64,000 bases of DNA, taken from the NCBI GenBank assembly GCA_965204685.1, contig OZ242004.1, positions 2,356,001 through 2,420,000 of the forward strand, in the 5' to 3' direction. The notes under the pieces were generated by a model. It was given only the letters and a program-made list of their open reading frames with translations, was not told the origin of the DNA and ran no database searches. The translations under genes were made by a program, and so were the position numbers. The DNA is from Bin87 sp965204685 (GTDB taxonomy: Bacteria; Chloroflexota; Dehalococcoidia; Lucifugimonadales; UBA3495). Of the stretch, positions 1 to 8,865 are shown in pieces; within the stretch, counting starts at the first letter, position 1, and each line of letters starts with the position of its first letter.

Positions 1-903
1 GTTGTGATCCTTGGCGCCGGGGCCGCCGGTATGTCCGCGGGGCTCTACTCGACCCGCGCGATGCTCAGCACGCTGATGATCGAAAGCATCGGCCCGGGCG
101 GGCAACTGCTGATCACCGACGATATCGAGAACTACCCCGGGTTCCGTGAGGGTGTGAAGGGGCAGGCGCTGGCGGATGAGATGTACAACCAGGCCGAAAG
201 GTTTGGGGCCAAGACGGAATTTGCCGAGATTGAAGGCGTGGAAAACCTGTACGAGGACCGGAAACTGGTCCGGACTTCCGAAGGCGATTTCACGGCGCGG
301 GCGCTGATCATCGCCACCGGCGGCTCCCACAACAAGCTGGGAGTGCCCGGCGAGGACGAGTTCGGCGGACGCGGGGTTTCCTATTGCGCGGTTTGTGACG
401 GGAACTTCTTCCGAGGTCAGGACGTGGTGGTCGTCGGCGGGGGCGACTCTGCCATGGACGAGAGCTATTACCTGACTGGCATCTGCAACTCGGTGACCAT
501 AATCCACCGCCGGGACGAACTTCGCGCCACCAAGGTGCTGCAGGATCGCGCCTTCTCCAACCCGAAGTACAAGTGGTTGTGGAGCCACGTCGTCGAGGAG
601 TTTGTGGGAAACGACGTGCTGGAAGCGGCCCGGGTCAAGAACCTGAAAACGGACGAGGTTTACGACTACCCCACCGCCGCCGCCTTCGTCTACGTCGGCT
701 TTCATCCCAACACGGAGGCCTTCAAAGACCAGTTGGATATGGACGAGCTGGGCCACATCCGCAGTGACCTGCACATGAGGACCAACATTCCCCGGGTCTA
801 CGTGTGCGGCGACGCGCGGGCGGAATCCACCAGGCAGCTCGGAGCTGCGGTGGGGGACGGGATCACGGCCGCTTTGGCCGCTTTCCACGATCTGTCCTCG
901 TAA
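1..903 (+). CDS. trxB: Thioredoxin reductase (5' end cut by window)
   Basis: FAD/NADPH-dependent disulfide reductase that recycles thioredoxin in the cytosol. The frame is open from base 1 and reads VVILGAGAAG, the FAD-binding GxGxxG, so only a few N-terminal residues lie outside the window; the GTG at base 4 is not the true start. The redox pair is CAVC in SYCAVCDGNFF, followed by the NADPH-binding stretch VVVGGGDSAMDE. The C-terminal FAD motif is VYVCGDARAESTRQLGAAVGDG. The roughly 300 visible residues match the usual length for low-molecular-weight TrxB. It ends convergently with the TauE-like gene, with a GC-rich hairpin between them. No thioredoxin gene lies next to it here. High confidence in family. 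Confidence 0.95.
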   Translation, partial: VVILGAGAAGMSAGLYSTRAMLSTLMIESIGPGGQLLITDDIENYPGFREGVKGQALADEMYNQAERFGAKTEFAEIEGVENLYEDRKLVRTSEGDFTARALIIATGGSHNKLGVPGEDEFGGRGVSYCAVCDGNFFRGQDVVVVGGGDSAMDESYYLTGICNSVTIIHRRDELRATKVLQDRAFSNPKYKWLWSHVVEEFVGNDVLEAARVKNLKTDEVYDYPTAAAFVYVGFHPNTEAFKDQLDMDELGHIRSDLHMRTNIPRVYVCGDARAESTRQLGAAVGDGITAALAAFHDLSS

Positions 904-938
904 GCCGGCGATGACATCGGCTGCGGAAGCAGACGGCA

Positions 939-961
939 GGGGCGGGTTGCACACCCGCCCC
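939..961. terminator. Hairpin between convergent genes
   Basis: A 9-bp perfect stem (939-947 with 953-961) and a 5-base loop lie between the stops of trxB and the TauE-like gene, touching the latter's stop codon. There is no clear T-run on either side, so it may act as a bidirectional hairpin terminator or be one copy of a dispersed palindrome: similar GGGGCG…CGCCCC hairpins occur at 61,004 and 62,562. Confidence 0.5.
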
Positions 962-1704
962 TAAATCAATCTCACGGTTTCCCGGATCAACAGCGACGCG
1001 CTGCCGCCAATGATGACGAAAAGCACGGCGTAGCGGAAGATACGCAGGCTCATGCGGCGGGCCAGCCACCCCCCGAGCGTCGAGCCGAGCACGACCACCG
1101 GGATCCCGATAGCCATCTCCAACTCCACCTCCTGGGGGATCAGCCCGACCAGGTAGTACAGCGCTAATCCCAGCACGCCGGCCAGCAGAAAGTACACGGC
1201 CAAGGTGGCGCGCATGGTCTCTCGCGGCCAGTCCTGCTCGATGGCGTAAATGGCGGCGACCGGGCCGCCGATGCTCAGCGTCGTGGTCAACAGCGTGGTC
1301 GTAAAGCCGAAGCCGACGGCGGCACGCCTGGTGCGAGCGGCGGGAAGCCGGACATCGAACAGCGTGAGCAGGGCGATCACCAGGATCAGGCTAACAATGG
1401 ATAGTCGCAGTGCGGTGGGGGCCGCAACGCTGAGCAAAAGCACCCCCAGAGGCACCGGCGGCAGGCCGGAGACGATGAACAGCCACGACTCCCGCCAGCG
1501 AAACGCCCGCCAGGTCTGGAACAGAATCAGCACCGTGGCCACGACAATCATCGCGTTGGACAGCACCACCACCTGCCGGGGCGCCAGGATAAGCAGCAAT
1601 ATAGGCGCCATGGCGAGCGCCATCCCGAAGCCCACGGCGCTGAAAACGAACGATCCCAGCAGCAGCGCCGCCAGGATGACAGCGAGCTCCCAACCGAAGA
1701 GCAT
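961..1704 (-). CDS. TauE/SafE family membrane permease
   Basis: Probable sulfite/organosulfonate-type anion exporter of the TauE/SafE (DUF81) family, 247 residues, with about eight hydrophobic segments. It opens with a membrane segment containing GSFVFSAVGFGMALAMAP and shows the repeated half-domain later (FGFTTTLLTTTLSIGGP). The start is the ATG at 1704, which overlaps the stop of the upstream kinase-like gene as ATGA. The longer open frame to 1902 lies inside that gene and lacks membrane character, so I rejected it. Substrate cannot be read from sequence. Confidence 0.85.
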   Translation of the reverse strand: MLFGWELAVILAALLLGSFVFSAVGFGMALAMAPILLLILAPRQVVVLSNAMIVVATVLILFQTWRAFRWRESWLFIVSGLPPVPLGVLLLSVAAPTALRLSIVSLILVIALLTLFDVRLPAARTRRAAVGFGFTTTLLTTTLSIGGPVAAIYAIEQDWPRETMRATLAVYFLLAGVLGLALYYLVGLIPQEVELEMAIGIPVVVLGSTLGGWLARRMSLRIFRYAVLFVIIGGSASLLIRETVRLI

Positions 1705-2711
1705 CAGGGCAGGTTGAACAGTCCGAGTTGGGCGGCGCGGCGCAAGGTGCGCTGGACCAGCACCACCGGGGGCCCGTTTCGGGCCAGCACTATCTCCGCA
1801 GAGTCCTCGGGGCTCAGCGTCAGCGAACGTTCCCCGTCCAGGGCCACGGTGCAATAGCGGGGTTCCAGCGCGACGGGAATGCCCTCGTTGAGCAGATCCC
1901 ACGAGGCTATGGAGGCTGGCTCGACGATGCCCGGCGCCACCGGGGCGATGACGGTATCCTTCGGTGGAGGGTCGGCGTCCGCTCCGCCGCGCGCCAGCAC
2001 GTAACGCAGGCCCCCGACGTCGCCGATGGATAGGGGATGCAGACGCCCGCCCACCGACGACAATCCGATGCCACCGGGTTCGGCACGGGTTAGAAAGACC
2101 TCGTGAACGGTGTCCAGGTCCCAGATTGCCCGGGTGGCGACATAACGCTCGCGGGAGATGGCGACGTCAACCAGGGCAAGGTCGCGGAAATCGCCGTTGA
2201 CGTGGATTTGCAGCGTCTTGCTGATCACCGACGTGTCGGCAAGTTGCATGCGGCCGGAGGCGACGAGGCCGGCGGCGATGCCGGCCAGGGTCCCCTCGAC
2301 CATGACCGGAAAGATATTGTTAGTCCCGGTAGAGATGGCTACCAGGGGGATCTGATTGGTGCCCACGGCCACTGCCCGGTTGGTGCCGTCGCCGCCCAGC
2401 GTGATCAGACAACCGACGCCCATCTCGGCCATCATGGCGGCGGCGCGGGTAGTGTCTCCCTCGGTGTAGAGGGGCGACATGGGCAGCATTTCCAGGGGCA
2501 ACGAGATGCTGGAATCGTCGGCGGCACGGCGGCACAAGTTGCCGCTGTCGGGCATGGCGATCACGCGGGTCACGTCAGTGGATTGCAGGCCGATGAGGGC
2601 CCTGCGCACGGTGTTCACCTTTTCCCAATCGGGAACCACGCGGCCCTGGGCCACCAGACGCCGGATGTCCTTGCTGGCAGCGGGATTGGCGATGATTCCG
2701 ACAGTGGTCAT
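1704..2711 (-). CDS. AcoX/NAD-kinase-fold protein
   Basis: 335-residue member of the ATP-NAD kinase/AcoX group. It begins with a Rossmann-like TVGIIANPAASKDIR and carries the kinase signature LGGDGTNR near residue 130, followed by ISTGTNNIFP, matching the GGDGT and NE/NN nucleotide-site motifs. AcoX-type members sit in acetoin clusters in some bacteria and their reaction is unsettled; true NAD kinases are usually nearer 290 residues. Here it is coupled by a 4-nt overlap to the TauE-like permease, with no acetoin genes nearby. Phosphorylation of NAD or of another small molecule are both possible. Confidence 0.75.
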   Translation of the reverse strand: MTTVGIIANPAASKDIRRLVAQGRVVPDWEKVNTVRRALIGLQSTDVTRVIAMPDSGNLCRRAADDSSISLPLEMLPMSPLYTEGDTTRAAAMMAEMGVGCLITLGGDGTNRAVAVGTNQIPLVAISTGTNNIFPVMVEGTLAGIAAGLVASGRMQLADTSVISKTLQIHVNGDFRDLALVDVAISRERYVATRAIWDLDTVHEVFLTRAEPGGIGLSSVGGRLHPLSIGDVGGLRYVLARGGADADPPPKDTVIAPVAPGIVEPASIASWDLLNEGIPVALEPRYCTVALDGERSLTLSPEDSAEIVLARNGPPVVLVQRTLRRAAQLGLFNLP

Positions 2712-2836
2712 GGTGAGGCAAGGTAGGGACGGGCTTTGCTCGGCGACGACGGCCCACTATACACCATGGCCGCACACGATCTGGCGAGTGTTGGATTGTC
2801 GAACCAGGCACGGCGGGCGATTACCCCAGGTCAGGG

Positions 2837-2845
2837 TGATACAAT
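2837..2845 (+). promoter_or_regulatory. Extended -10 promoter upstream of amidase
   Basis: TGATACAAT fits an extended -10 element (TGn plus TACAAT). No -35 hexamer is visible at the usual distance. Transcription would start near 2852, leaving a leader of about 150 bases before the amidase ATG at 3003. The rest of the gap 2712-3002 holds only short frames that look non-coding. Confidence 0.45.
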
Positions 2846-3002
2846 TCCGGGCACTCTGACGGTTGTATGACCTACGCCGCCCAACAGTCTGGAGCCGGTG
2901 TGAACGTCTTTACGATGATCAACCTGAACCGATTGTCCCCCACGCCAAGAAGCTGGCTTCTCGACCAATTGATCACAGCAGGAACTCGAGCAGGAGAGCA
3001 TT

Positions 3003-4421
3003 ATGGATTCTGAAATGGCTTTCACTCCCGCCACCGAGGTGCGGCGCATGATCGCCGCCAAAGAGGTTTCCGCAGTTGAGCTCACTGAGTTCTTCTTCCA
3101 GCGCATTGAGCAGTTGAACCCTCAACTGAATGCTTATCTGACCTTGTGCCCCGAGCAGGCATTGGCGGATGCCCGGGCCGCGGACGAGGCGGTGCAACGG
3201 GGCGATGACCTGGGCCCGTTGCACGGCGTCCCCATTTCGGTGAAAGACCTGGAGCTGACGAAGGGAGTCCGGACGACCATGGGGTCAGCGGTCTTCCGGG
3301 ACCGGGTGCCGGAGATCGACTCCATTGTGGTGGAACGGGTCAAGGCTGCCGGCGGGATAATCCTGGGCAAGACCAACACGCCGGAATTCGGCCAGTCGGG
3401 AACCACCGAAAACCTGGTGAGTGAGCCATGCCGGAATCCCTGGAACACGGACTACACTCCAGGAGGCAGCAGCGGAGGCGCGGCCGCCACGCTGATCGCG
3501 GGTCTGTGCACGCTGGCCACCGGCAGCGACGGGGGCGGCAGCATACGCATTCCCTCCAGCTTCAGCGGAGTAACCGGGATCAAACCGTCCCATGGCAGGG
3601 TGCCCCGATACGGTGGATACGGCGGTCCGGCCGTCAACCATTTCTCGCAAAGTGGCCCCATGAGCCGGACCGTCCGCGACACTGCGATGTTGCTGCAGGT
3701 ATTGGCGGGTCCGGACTCGCGAGACCCCAACACGATGATGGACACGCCTCCGGATTACATGGCGGCGCTGGAGGGCGGCGTCGAGGGCTGGCGCGTGGCG
3801 TGGAGCGATGACCTTGGTTACGCCGCGGTGGATCCGGAAGTGGTCCAGATTACGCGCGGCGCAGCGCAGGTCTTCCAGGAATTGGGGGCGATAGTCGAAG
3901 AAGCGGCGCCGGAAATCGAGGGCGACCCGTTCCCGGCGTTTTCCACCGTGTTCGGCACCGCATCATATACGTCCTACGCTGACCTCTACCCCGGACGGCG
4001 GGAAGAGCTGACCCACTACGTGCAGAATACCTTCGACGGCGCATCGCAGCACACAGCCGCGGATCTGTCGAGGGCGTTGGCGTACGTGGACCGCCACAAG
4101 CGCCGGTTCGCCGACTTCTTCAACACCTACGACCTGCTGCTCACTCCAGCGATGGCGGTGACGGCGTTCCCCATTGGACAGCACCCGACGACCATCGGTG
4201 GGCGATCCGTGGAACCTTGGTGGGGATACCTGCCGTTCACCTTCCCGATAAACATGAGCGGGCAAACTGCCTCCAGCGTGCCGTGCGGGTTCTCGGCGGC
4301 CGGTTTGCCGGTGGGTCTGCACATCGTCGGCCCGGCGGGAGCAGAAGCTCGGGTACTGCGCGCCATGGCGGCATTCGAAGAGGCGCGACCCTGGGCACAG
4401 CAGCGGCCGGCGGTCTGCTGA
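3003..4421 (+). CDS. Amidase (amidase-signature family)
   Basis: 472-residue serine amidase hydrolysing an unknown carboxamide. The Ser-cisSer-Lys triad is visible: Lys in GVPISVKDLELT, the glycine/serine-rich GGSSGGAAATL, and the nucleophile region GSDGGGSIRIPSSFSGVTG. Length and layout agree with the family (GatA, indoleacetamide and aryl-amide hydrolases). No gatB or gatC is adjacent and the C-terminal half differs from GatA, so a catabolic amidase is more likely than a tRNA amidotransferase subunit. The start ATG has a good ribosome site (caggagagc). It is followed by a perfect palindrome. Confidence 0.9.
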   Translation: MDSEMAFTPATEVRRMIAAKEVSAVELTEFFFQRIEQLNPQLNAYLTLCPEQALADARAADEAVQRGDDLGPLHGVPISVKDLELTKGVRTTMGSAVFRDRVPEIDSIVVERVKAAGGIILGKTNTPEFGQSGTTENLVSEPCRNPWNTDYTPGGSSGGAAATLIAGLCTLATGSDGGGSIRIPSSFSGVTGIKPSHGRVPRYGGYGGPAVNHFSQSGPMSRTVRDTAMLLQVLAGPDSRDPNTMMDTPPDYMAALEGGVEGWRVAWSDDLGYAAVDPEVVQITRGAAQVFQELGAIVEEAAPEIEGDPFPAFSTVFGTASYTSYADLYPGRREELTHYVQNTFDGASQHTAADLSRALAYVDRHKRRFADFFNTYDLLLTPAMAVTAFPIGQHPTTIGGRSVEPWWGYLPFTFPINMSGQTASSVPCGFSAAGLPVGLHIVGPAGAEARVLRAMAAFEEARPWAQQRPAVC

Positions 4422-4424
4422 CGC

Positions 4425-4452
4425 GCATCCACCGGCCGCGGCCGGTGGATGC
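4425..4452. terminator. 28-base perfect palindrome after amidase
   Basis: A fully self-complementary 28-base sequence starts 3 bases after the amidase stop and can form a very stable GC-rich hairpin. There is no T-tract after it, so it is either a terminator without a U-tail or an intergenic palindrome. Its core (GGCCGCGGCC) differs from the GGGGCG-type hairpins elsewhere in the window. Confidence 0.5.
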
Positions 4453-4485
4453 CGCCATGGGACGCTGATTGCCGCTCGATTCCTG

Positions 4486-7197
4486 GTGGTCCTGATGTGG
4501 CCAGGGCGGGCAACGTACCAATCTGCCCTGGGGCGGCCGGGCGTAAATCGGTTCATGGTTTCCAGCGCACTCAAATTGGCGCGGGCTAGCGGTAGCGCGT
4601 TGCGCCTCAAAACCCGTCTGCCCGCGGTTCGCCTTGGCCCGGTTGAGTGGGCTTTTCTGCTCGTTGCTCTCGTGGCGGCCGCGATGCGGTTGTGGGAGTT
4701 GGACGGGCGGACCATGCATTATGACGAGGCCATCCACCTGCACTTCTCCTGGAAGCTGGCGCGGGGAGTCGAATACGTTCATTCGCCGTGGATGCACGGG
4801 CCGTTTCAGATCGAACTGGTGGCGGTGGTGCTCAAGTACCTTGGGGATACCGATTTCCTGGCGCGGTTGCCCTACGCGCTGTTTGGGGTGGCTCAGACCG
4901 TTTTGCCGTATTTCATGCGTCGTCTCATCGGCGATAAAGGGGCGGTGTGCGCGGCGGTCATCCTGGCGTTTTCTCCATCCCTGCTGTACTTCAGCCGTTT
5001 CGGGCGCAACGATATCCTGATGGCGGTTTGGGCGGTGCTGCTGCTGATCATGCTCTGGCAGTACGGGATCAACAACCGCAAACGCTACCTGTTTGGCGCG
5101 GCGGTGGTGACCGCCCTGATGTTGGCGACCAAGGAGACGGCGTACTTCGTCATCCTGTTCATGGGACTGGCGGCGATGGCTCTGGGTTGGCGGGATTTGT
5201 GGGGGTTCATCAAGACGCGACGGGGCTTGTCCGGCATGAGCGGTTACGCAGGGTTTTTCGTCCTGCTGGCCACGTTGACGTTGCCGCAGGCGGCCGCGCT
5301 GATAGCTGTGGCGCAGTCTCCGTTCAGGCTGACAATCGCATCCCACGATACTGGGTCCACCGGGGACACCGGCGCTCCGGTATGGGAGGCGCCGTTCGTC
5401 ACGTTGCCGTTGTGGGCCGCGCCGGTCTGGCTGCACATCGTGGCTGCAGCCGCGCTGGTCGGCCTGGGATTGGCCCTGACGATGTGGCTGTGGCGCATCC
5501 GAGGCCTGATCGATCTGGTCTCGGTCGTCGTGGCGGTACTGGCGAGTGTCGCCGCAGTATCCGTGGTGGTTGTCGGACCCTTCCATAACCTTCTTTTGGC
5601 GCTGTGGACGGCATGGGGCGGATCAGCCGGGTCGTTGGTTGACTGCGGCGCCGGCGCGGTCATCTTGCTCCTGGGTGTTGCCGTCCTCAGGCTGAACCTT
5701 GGGTCCGAGATGGGATGGCGCGGCGTCATGCTGCTGTTGGGGCCGGCCATCCTGCTGACGTGGGCCTGGCTCACCTTCCTGTGGGGCGGTGTCGAGTTCA
5801 TCAGCCAAATGTTGCCCGCGGCGATTCCCTCGGAGGATTTGGCCGGGGGGCGCATCGCGGTGAACTACCTGGTTCCGGTGCTGGTGCTGTTGGTTTTGCT
5901 GGTAGTGAGCGGAACCGTTGGCGTCGCTTGGGGCGGAGGTCTCTGGCTGGGGTGCGCGGCGGTCTTCTACGCGATATGGACCGTGCTCTACACCACCATG
6001 TTCACCAACTGGGCCGGGGTCTTCACCGGGTCGTGGCAGAGCCTGGGCTACTGGCTGATGCAGCAGGACGTCGCTCGCGGCAACCAACCGTGGTACTACT
6101 ACTTCGTTGGGTTGAGCGTGTATGAGCTATTGGCTCTGGTTTTCGGCGCGGTTGGAGTGGTTTGGCTGATCCGGCGCCGGGATACCTATGGCGGGATGGG
6201 CCTCGTGCTGGCGGCCTGGGTGATTGCTACCCTGGCTTTGTACACCGTCGCGGCCGAAAAGATGCCGTGGCTCCTGGTCAACATAACCGTACCGTTGGCT
6301 TTAGTGGCCGGGATGTTCCTGGGCCATGTGATGGATGGGATTAACTGGGGAGCCCTGACGCGAAGGGCTTCGGCGACGCTGATCTTCGCTCCAATATGGT
6401 TAGCGCTGGCGGTGTGGATAATTTGGCTTGCCGCCCGAGGCGAGATAGGTAGTCTAGCTATATGGCTGGTGGTTTTGATCCTGCTGCCGATGGCGGGAGC
6501 GATGGCCTATCTGATCCGTGGCCACCCTCAAGCCGGTAGAGCGGTGGTTATAGGCACAGCAGCCCTGCTGCTGATCTTCGGTGTAGCCGGAGCCGTGAGG
6601 GCAGCGTACACCTACGACGATTCGAATATCGAGATACTGGCCTACGCCCAGGGTTCCGCGGACCTGGAGCGCACCTACGCGGAGTTGCGCGAAATCGCCT
6701 TGGTCGATGGTGCGGGCGATGCGGCGGTCAAGGTAGATTACGACATGTGGTATCCCTTCCAGTGGTACGTGCGCCACGATACGGAGGAAGAAGGTAGCCT
6801 GCGGTTCGACCGTTTTTGCGCCGCCGCCAGCGCCAGCGAAGGGGACGAAGACGACGAGGAGCAAGACGAGAAGAAAGACTGCCGGTTGGTGGGCGAGGAC
6901 CTCGAGCCTCAAGTTTACCTGGCCGAGCACGGCCATGCGGTGGCGGAGGAGGACGCGCCGGGTTACCGGCGAGAAGGGCCCATGCGGAACCTGCTGTGGT
7001 ATCCTGAAACTTACCGCCGCCCCGGAGAGGCGCGCACCAACACCGGATTGTGGAAGCAACTGGAAGCGGACGCGACATTTTTCAGGAACGTGGCCGCCAA
7101 CCCCGATAAAATTCGACAAGCGCTGGAATACATCGTCGCCCGCCGCCAGCAAAGTGACTGGTATTCAGCCAGCTATTACCAGTATGCAAAGGAATAA
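4486..7197 (+). CDS. Agl23-like membrane glycosyltransferase-family protein (TIGR03663 type)
   Basis: Large polytopic membrane protein of up to 903 residues, resembling the GT-C-like TIGR03663/Agl23 'flippase-activity-associated' family, related to PMT/ArnT enzymes that use polyprenyl-linked sugars. The first luminal loop carries the expected acidic signature, MHYDEAIHLHFSWKLARG, after one membrane helix, followed by HGPFQIELVAVVLKYLGD. About a dozen or more hydrophobic segments follow, then a soluble tail of about 200 residues with an acidic insert (EGDEDDEEQDEKKD). The annotated start is a GTG without a good ribosome site; the ATG at 4555 is at least as likely. It leads a same-strand run with a flippase-like gene and an FAD oxidoreductase, suggesting lipid-linked glycan handling. 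Confidence 0.8.
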   Translation: MVLMWPGRATYQSALGRPGVNRFMVSSALKLARASGSALRLKTRLPAVRLGPVEWAFLLVALVAAAMRLWELDGRTMHYDEAIHLHFSWKLARGVEYVHSPWMHGPFQIELVAVVLKYLGDTDFLARLPYALFGVAQTVLPYFMRRLIGDKGAVCAAVILAFSPSLLYFSRFGRNDILMAVWAVLLLIMLWQYGINNRKRYLFGAAVVTALMLATKETAYFVILFMGLAAMALGWRDLWGFIKTRRGLSGMSGYAGFFVLLATLTLPQAAALIAVAQSPFRLTIASHDTGSTGDTGAPVWEAPFVTLPLWAAPVWLHIVAAAALVGLGLALTMWLWRIRGLIDLVSVVVAVLASVAAVSVVVVGPFHNLLLALWTAWGGSAGSLVDCGAGAVILLLGVAVLRLNLGSEMGWRGVMLLLGPAILLTWAWLTFLWGGVEFISQMLPAAIPSEDLAGGRIAVNYLVPVLVLLVLLVVSGTVGVAWGGGLWLGCAAVFYAIWTVLYTTMFTNWAGVFTGSWQSLGYWLMQQDVARGNQPWYYYFVGLSVYELLALVFGAVGVVWLIRRRDTYGGMGLVLAAWVIATLALYTVAAEKMPWLLVNITVPLALVAGMFLGHVMDGINWGALTRRASATLIFAPIWLALAVWIIWLAARGEIGSLAIWLVVLILLPMAGAMAYLIRGHPQAGRAVVIGTAALLLIFGVAGAVRAAYTYDDSNIEILAYAQGSADLERTYAELREIALVDGAGDAAVKVDYDMWYPFQWYVRHDTEEEGSLRFDRFCAAASASEGDEDDEEQDEKKDCRLVGEDLEPQVYLAEHGHAVAEEDAPGYRREGPMRNLLWYPETYRRPGEARTNTGLWKQLEADATFFRNVAANPDKIRQALEYIVARRQQSDWYSASYYQYAKE

Positions 7198-7221
7198 AAT
7201 CCCGATGACAGAGGCTGACGC

Positions 7222-7734
7222 ATGACCACGACGCCGGCATTGCCAGAGCCGGGATCGGCCACGGTAGAAGATCGCGTGCAGATCAGCCGGCGATTGATCC
7301 AACAGGCTGGCGATGAACTTCAACGCGGAGACCGTCTCCAGGCCACGGAAAAGGTCTGGGGCGCGCTGACGCAGCTGCTCAAGGCCCACGGGCAACAGCG
7401 CGGTTGGCTGAATCTGGGGAGCCATCGCACCGTGGGGCACATTGCCAGGCAGCTGCACCTCGAATACGACGACATCGATGTTGCCAGTGCATACATCGCG
7501 GCTGACAACGGCCATCGGAATTTCTACGACAACGAGATGAGCCCTCCCGAGATCGAGGGCATCATTGCGGTGGTGACCAGCGTATTGGCGGATCTGGAGC
7601 GAGCCTTGTGGGAGCCGCCACGGCCCTTCGTGATCAACGACGCGGATCAACGCTGGAGGGTGCGAACGCTCACCGGAAAGCAGTACCTGCAGGTTGACGA
7701 CACGTCGCCGACCGGCTTCTCAAATGCACACTAG
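7222..7734 (+). CDS. PaREP1/HEPN-like protein
   Basis: 170-residue soluble protein. The segment ISRRLIQQAGDELQRGDRL followed by QATEKVWGALTQLLKAHG resembles the PaREP1/PaREP8 group of HEPN-like helical proteins, in which paired helices bear a Lys/Arg-rich face. The C-terminal 50 residues (after LADLERALWEPP) appear to be a separate short extension. The role is unknown; HEPN proteins often work with nucleotidyltransferases, but none is adjacent. It sits 24 bases after the Agl23-like gene and 12 before the flippase-like gene, so it is probably co-transcribed with them. Confidence 0.6.
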   Translation: MTTTPALPEPGSATVEDRVQISRRLIQQAGDELQRGDRLQATEKVWGALTQLLKAHGQQRGWLNLGSHRTVGHIARQLHLEYDDIDVASAYIAADNGHRNFYDNEMSPPEIEGIIAVVTSVLADLERALWEPPRPFVINDADQRWRVRTLTGKQYLQVDDTSPTGFSNAH

Positions 7735-7746
7735 CGATCTCCAATA

Positions 7747-8862
7747 GTGGGATATTTTTTCGGCAATTGGCGGTTTTGGGCGGGCGTGCTGGTCAGCGTG
7801 GTGGCGCTGGGCCTGCTGGTGCTGCTGGTGGACCGGAGAGAATTGGCCCACGCGCTGCTGAGTGCGAACTACTGGTACTTGGCGCCGGCCATCGTGCTGT
7901 ACTTCGTGGGGCAATGGTTCCGGGCGCTGCGCTGGCAGTACCTGCTGGCGCCGGTGTCCCGCATACCGGCCCGTCGGCTGTATCCGGTGATCATCATCGG
8001 ATATATGGCGAACAATGTGCTGCCGGCTCGTCTGGGCGAGTTGGTGCGCGCGGTTTACCTGTCGCAGCGAGAGAAAGAGGTGAGCGTGCCGGCATCAATT
8101 GCCACGTTGAGCGTCGAAAGGCTGTACGATGGGCTGACCCTGCTGGCCATGGGCGCGGTGGCGGCCCCTATTCTGTTGGCCGCAGGTCTGTTCAGCGAGG
8201 CGAGTCTGGTTTACCAGTCCACGGCCGTGATCCTGATGGTGGGAGTGATCGCGAGTTTCGCGGTAGCCCTGGTTGCGCTGACGGCCCTGGCGACCAGCCG
8301 ACGGGCCGTAAACTGGCTGATCGCGGTCACGGCAATCCTGCCGGCAAGGTTCCGTTCCATGGCGGTGGAAGTGATACACGGGTTCGTCGAGGGCCTGGCG
8401 ACGCTCAACTCGCCCCGGAAACATGCCGTCCTGTTCCTGGGTTCGCTGCCGGTATGGTTGGCGGAGGCCGGCGTCTACCTGATAGTCGCGTACTCGTTCA
8501 ACCTGGACGCCTGGTTCGACTCGTTCTGGCTGCTGGCGGCCGCGATACTGCTGGTGACGGTGACATCCAACCTGATCACAGCGATTCCGGCATCCATCGG
8601 GGGCATCGGGCCGTTTGAGGTGGTAGCGCAACAGACCCTGGTGGCGCTGGGCATCGGCGCGGCAGCTGCGGCCGCCTACACGGTGGCGGTACATCTGGTC
8701 GCGCTGTGGCTGCCAGTCAACATCGCAGGTCTCCTGTTGCTGCTCTGGCACAACCTTTCGTTGCGTCGACTGACCGCACTCCCGGAGGCCGAGATTCAGC
8801 CGGTTGACGCTGTTTCGCCGGCGGCCGTACCGCCTCGGGCCGGCGCCGCGCAGGACGGTTAG
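7747..8862 (+). CDS. UPF0104 / lysylphosphatidylglycerol-synthase-TM-like flippase
   Basis: 371-residue integral membrane protein of the UPF0104 (AglD/MprF transmembrane domain) family. Diagnostic segments are FRALRWQYLLAPVSRIPARR, then MANNVLPARLGELVRAVYLS, and near the end IPASIGGIGPFEVVAQQTLV. Family members translocate or modify lipid-linked substrates. No C-terminal synthetase domain is present, so lysyl transfer is not expected. The start is GTG with no strong ribosome site, and the stop is 3 bases before the next ATG. With the Agl23-like gene upstream it fits a glycolipid assembly and export unit. Confidence 0.85.
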   Translation: MGYFFGNWRFWAGVLVSVVALGLLVLLVDRRELAHALLSANYWYLAPAIVLYFVGQWFRALRWQYLLAPVSRIPARRLYPVIIIGYMANNVLPARLGELVRAVYLSQREKEVSVPASIATLSVERLYDGLTLLAMGAVAAPILLAAGLFSEASLVYQSTAVILMVGVIASFAVALVALTALATSRRAVNWLIAVTAILPARFRSMAVEVIHGFVEGLATLNSPRKHAVLFLGSLPVWLAEAGVYLIVAYSFNLDAWFDSFWLLAAAILLVTVTSNLITAIPASIGGIGPFEVVAQQTLVALGIGAAAAAAYTVAVHLVALWLPVNIAGLLLLLWHNLSLRRLTALPEAEIQPVDAVSPAAVPPRAGAAQDG

Positions 8863-8865
8863 GGT

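Noticed and set aside
2863..3051. 62-residue frame in the leader before amidase
   Set aside because: Starts at TTG with no ribosome site, overlaps the amidase start, and has no domain-like pattern.
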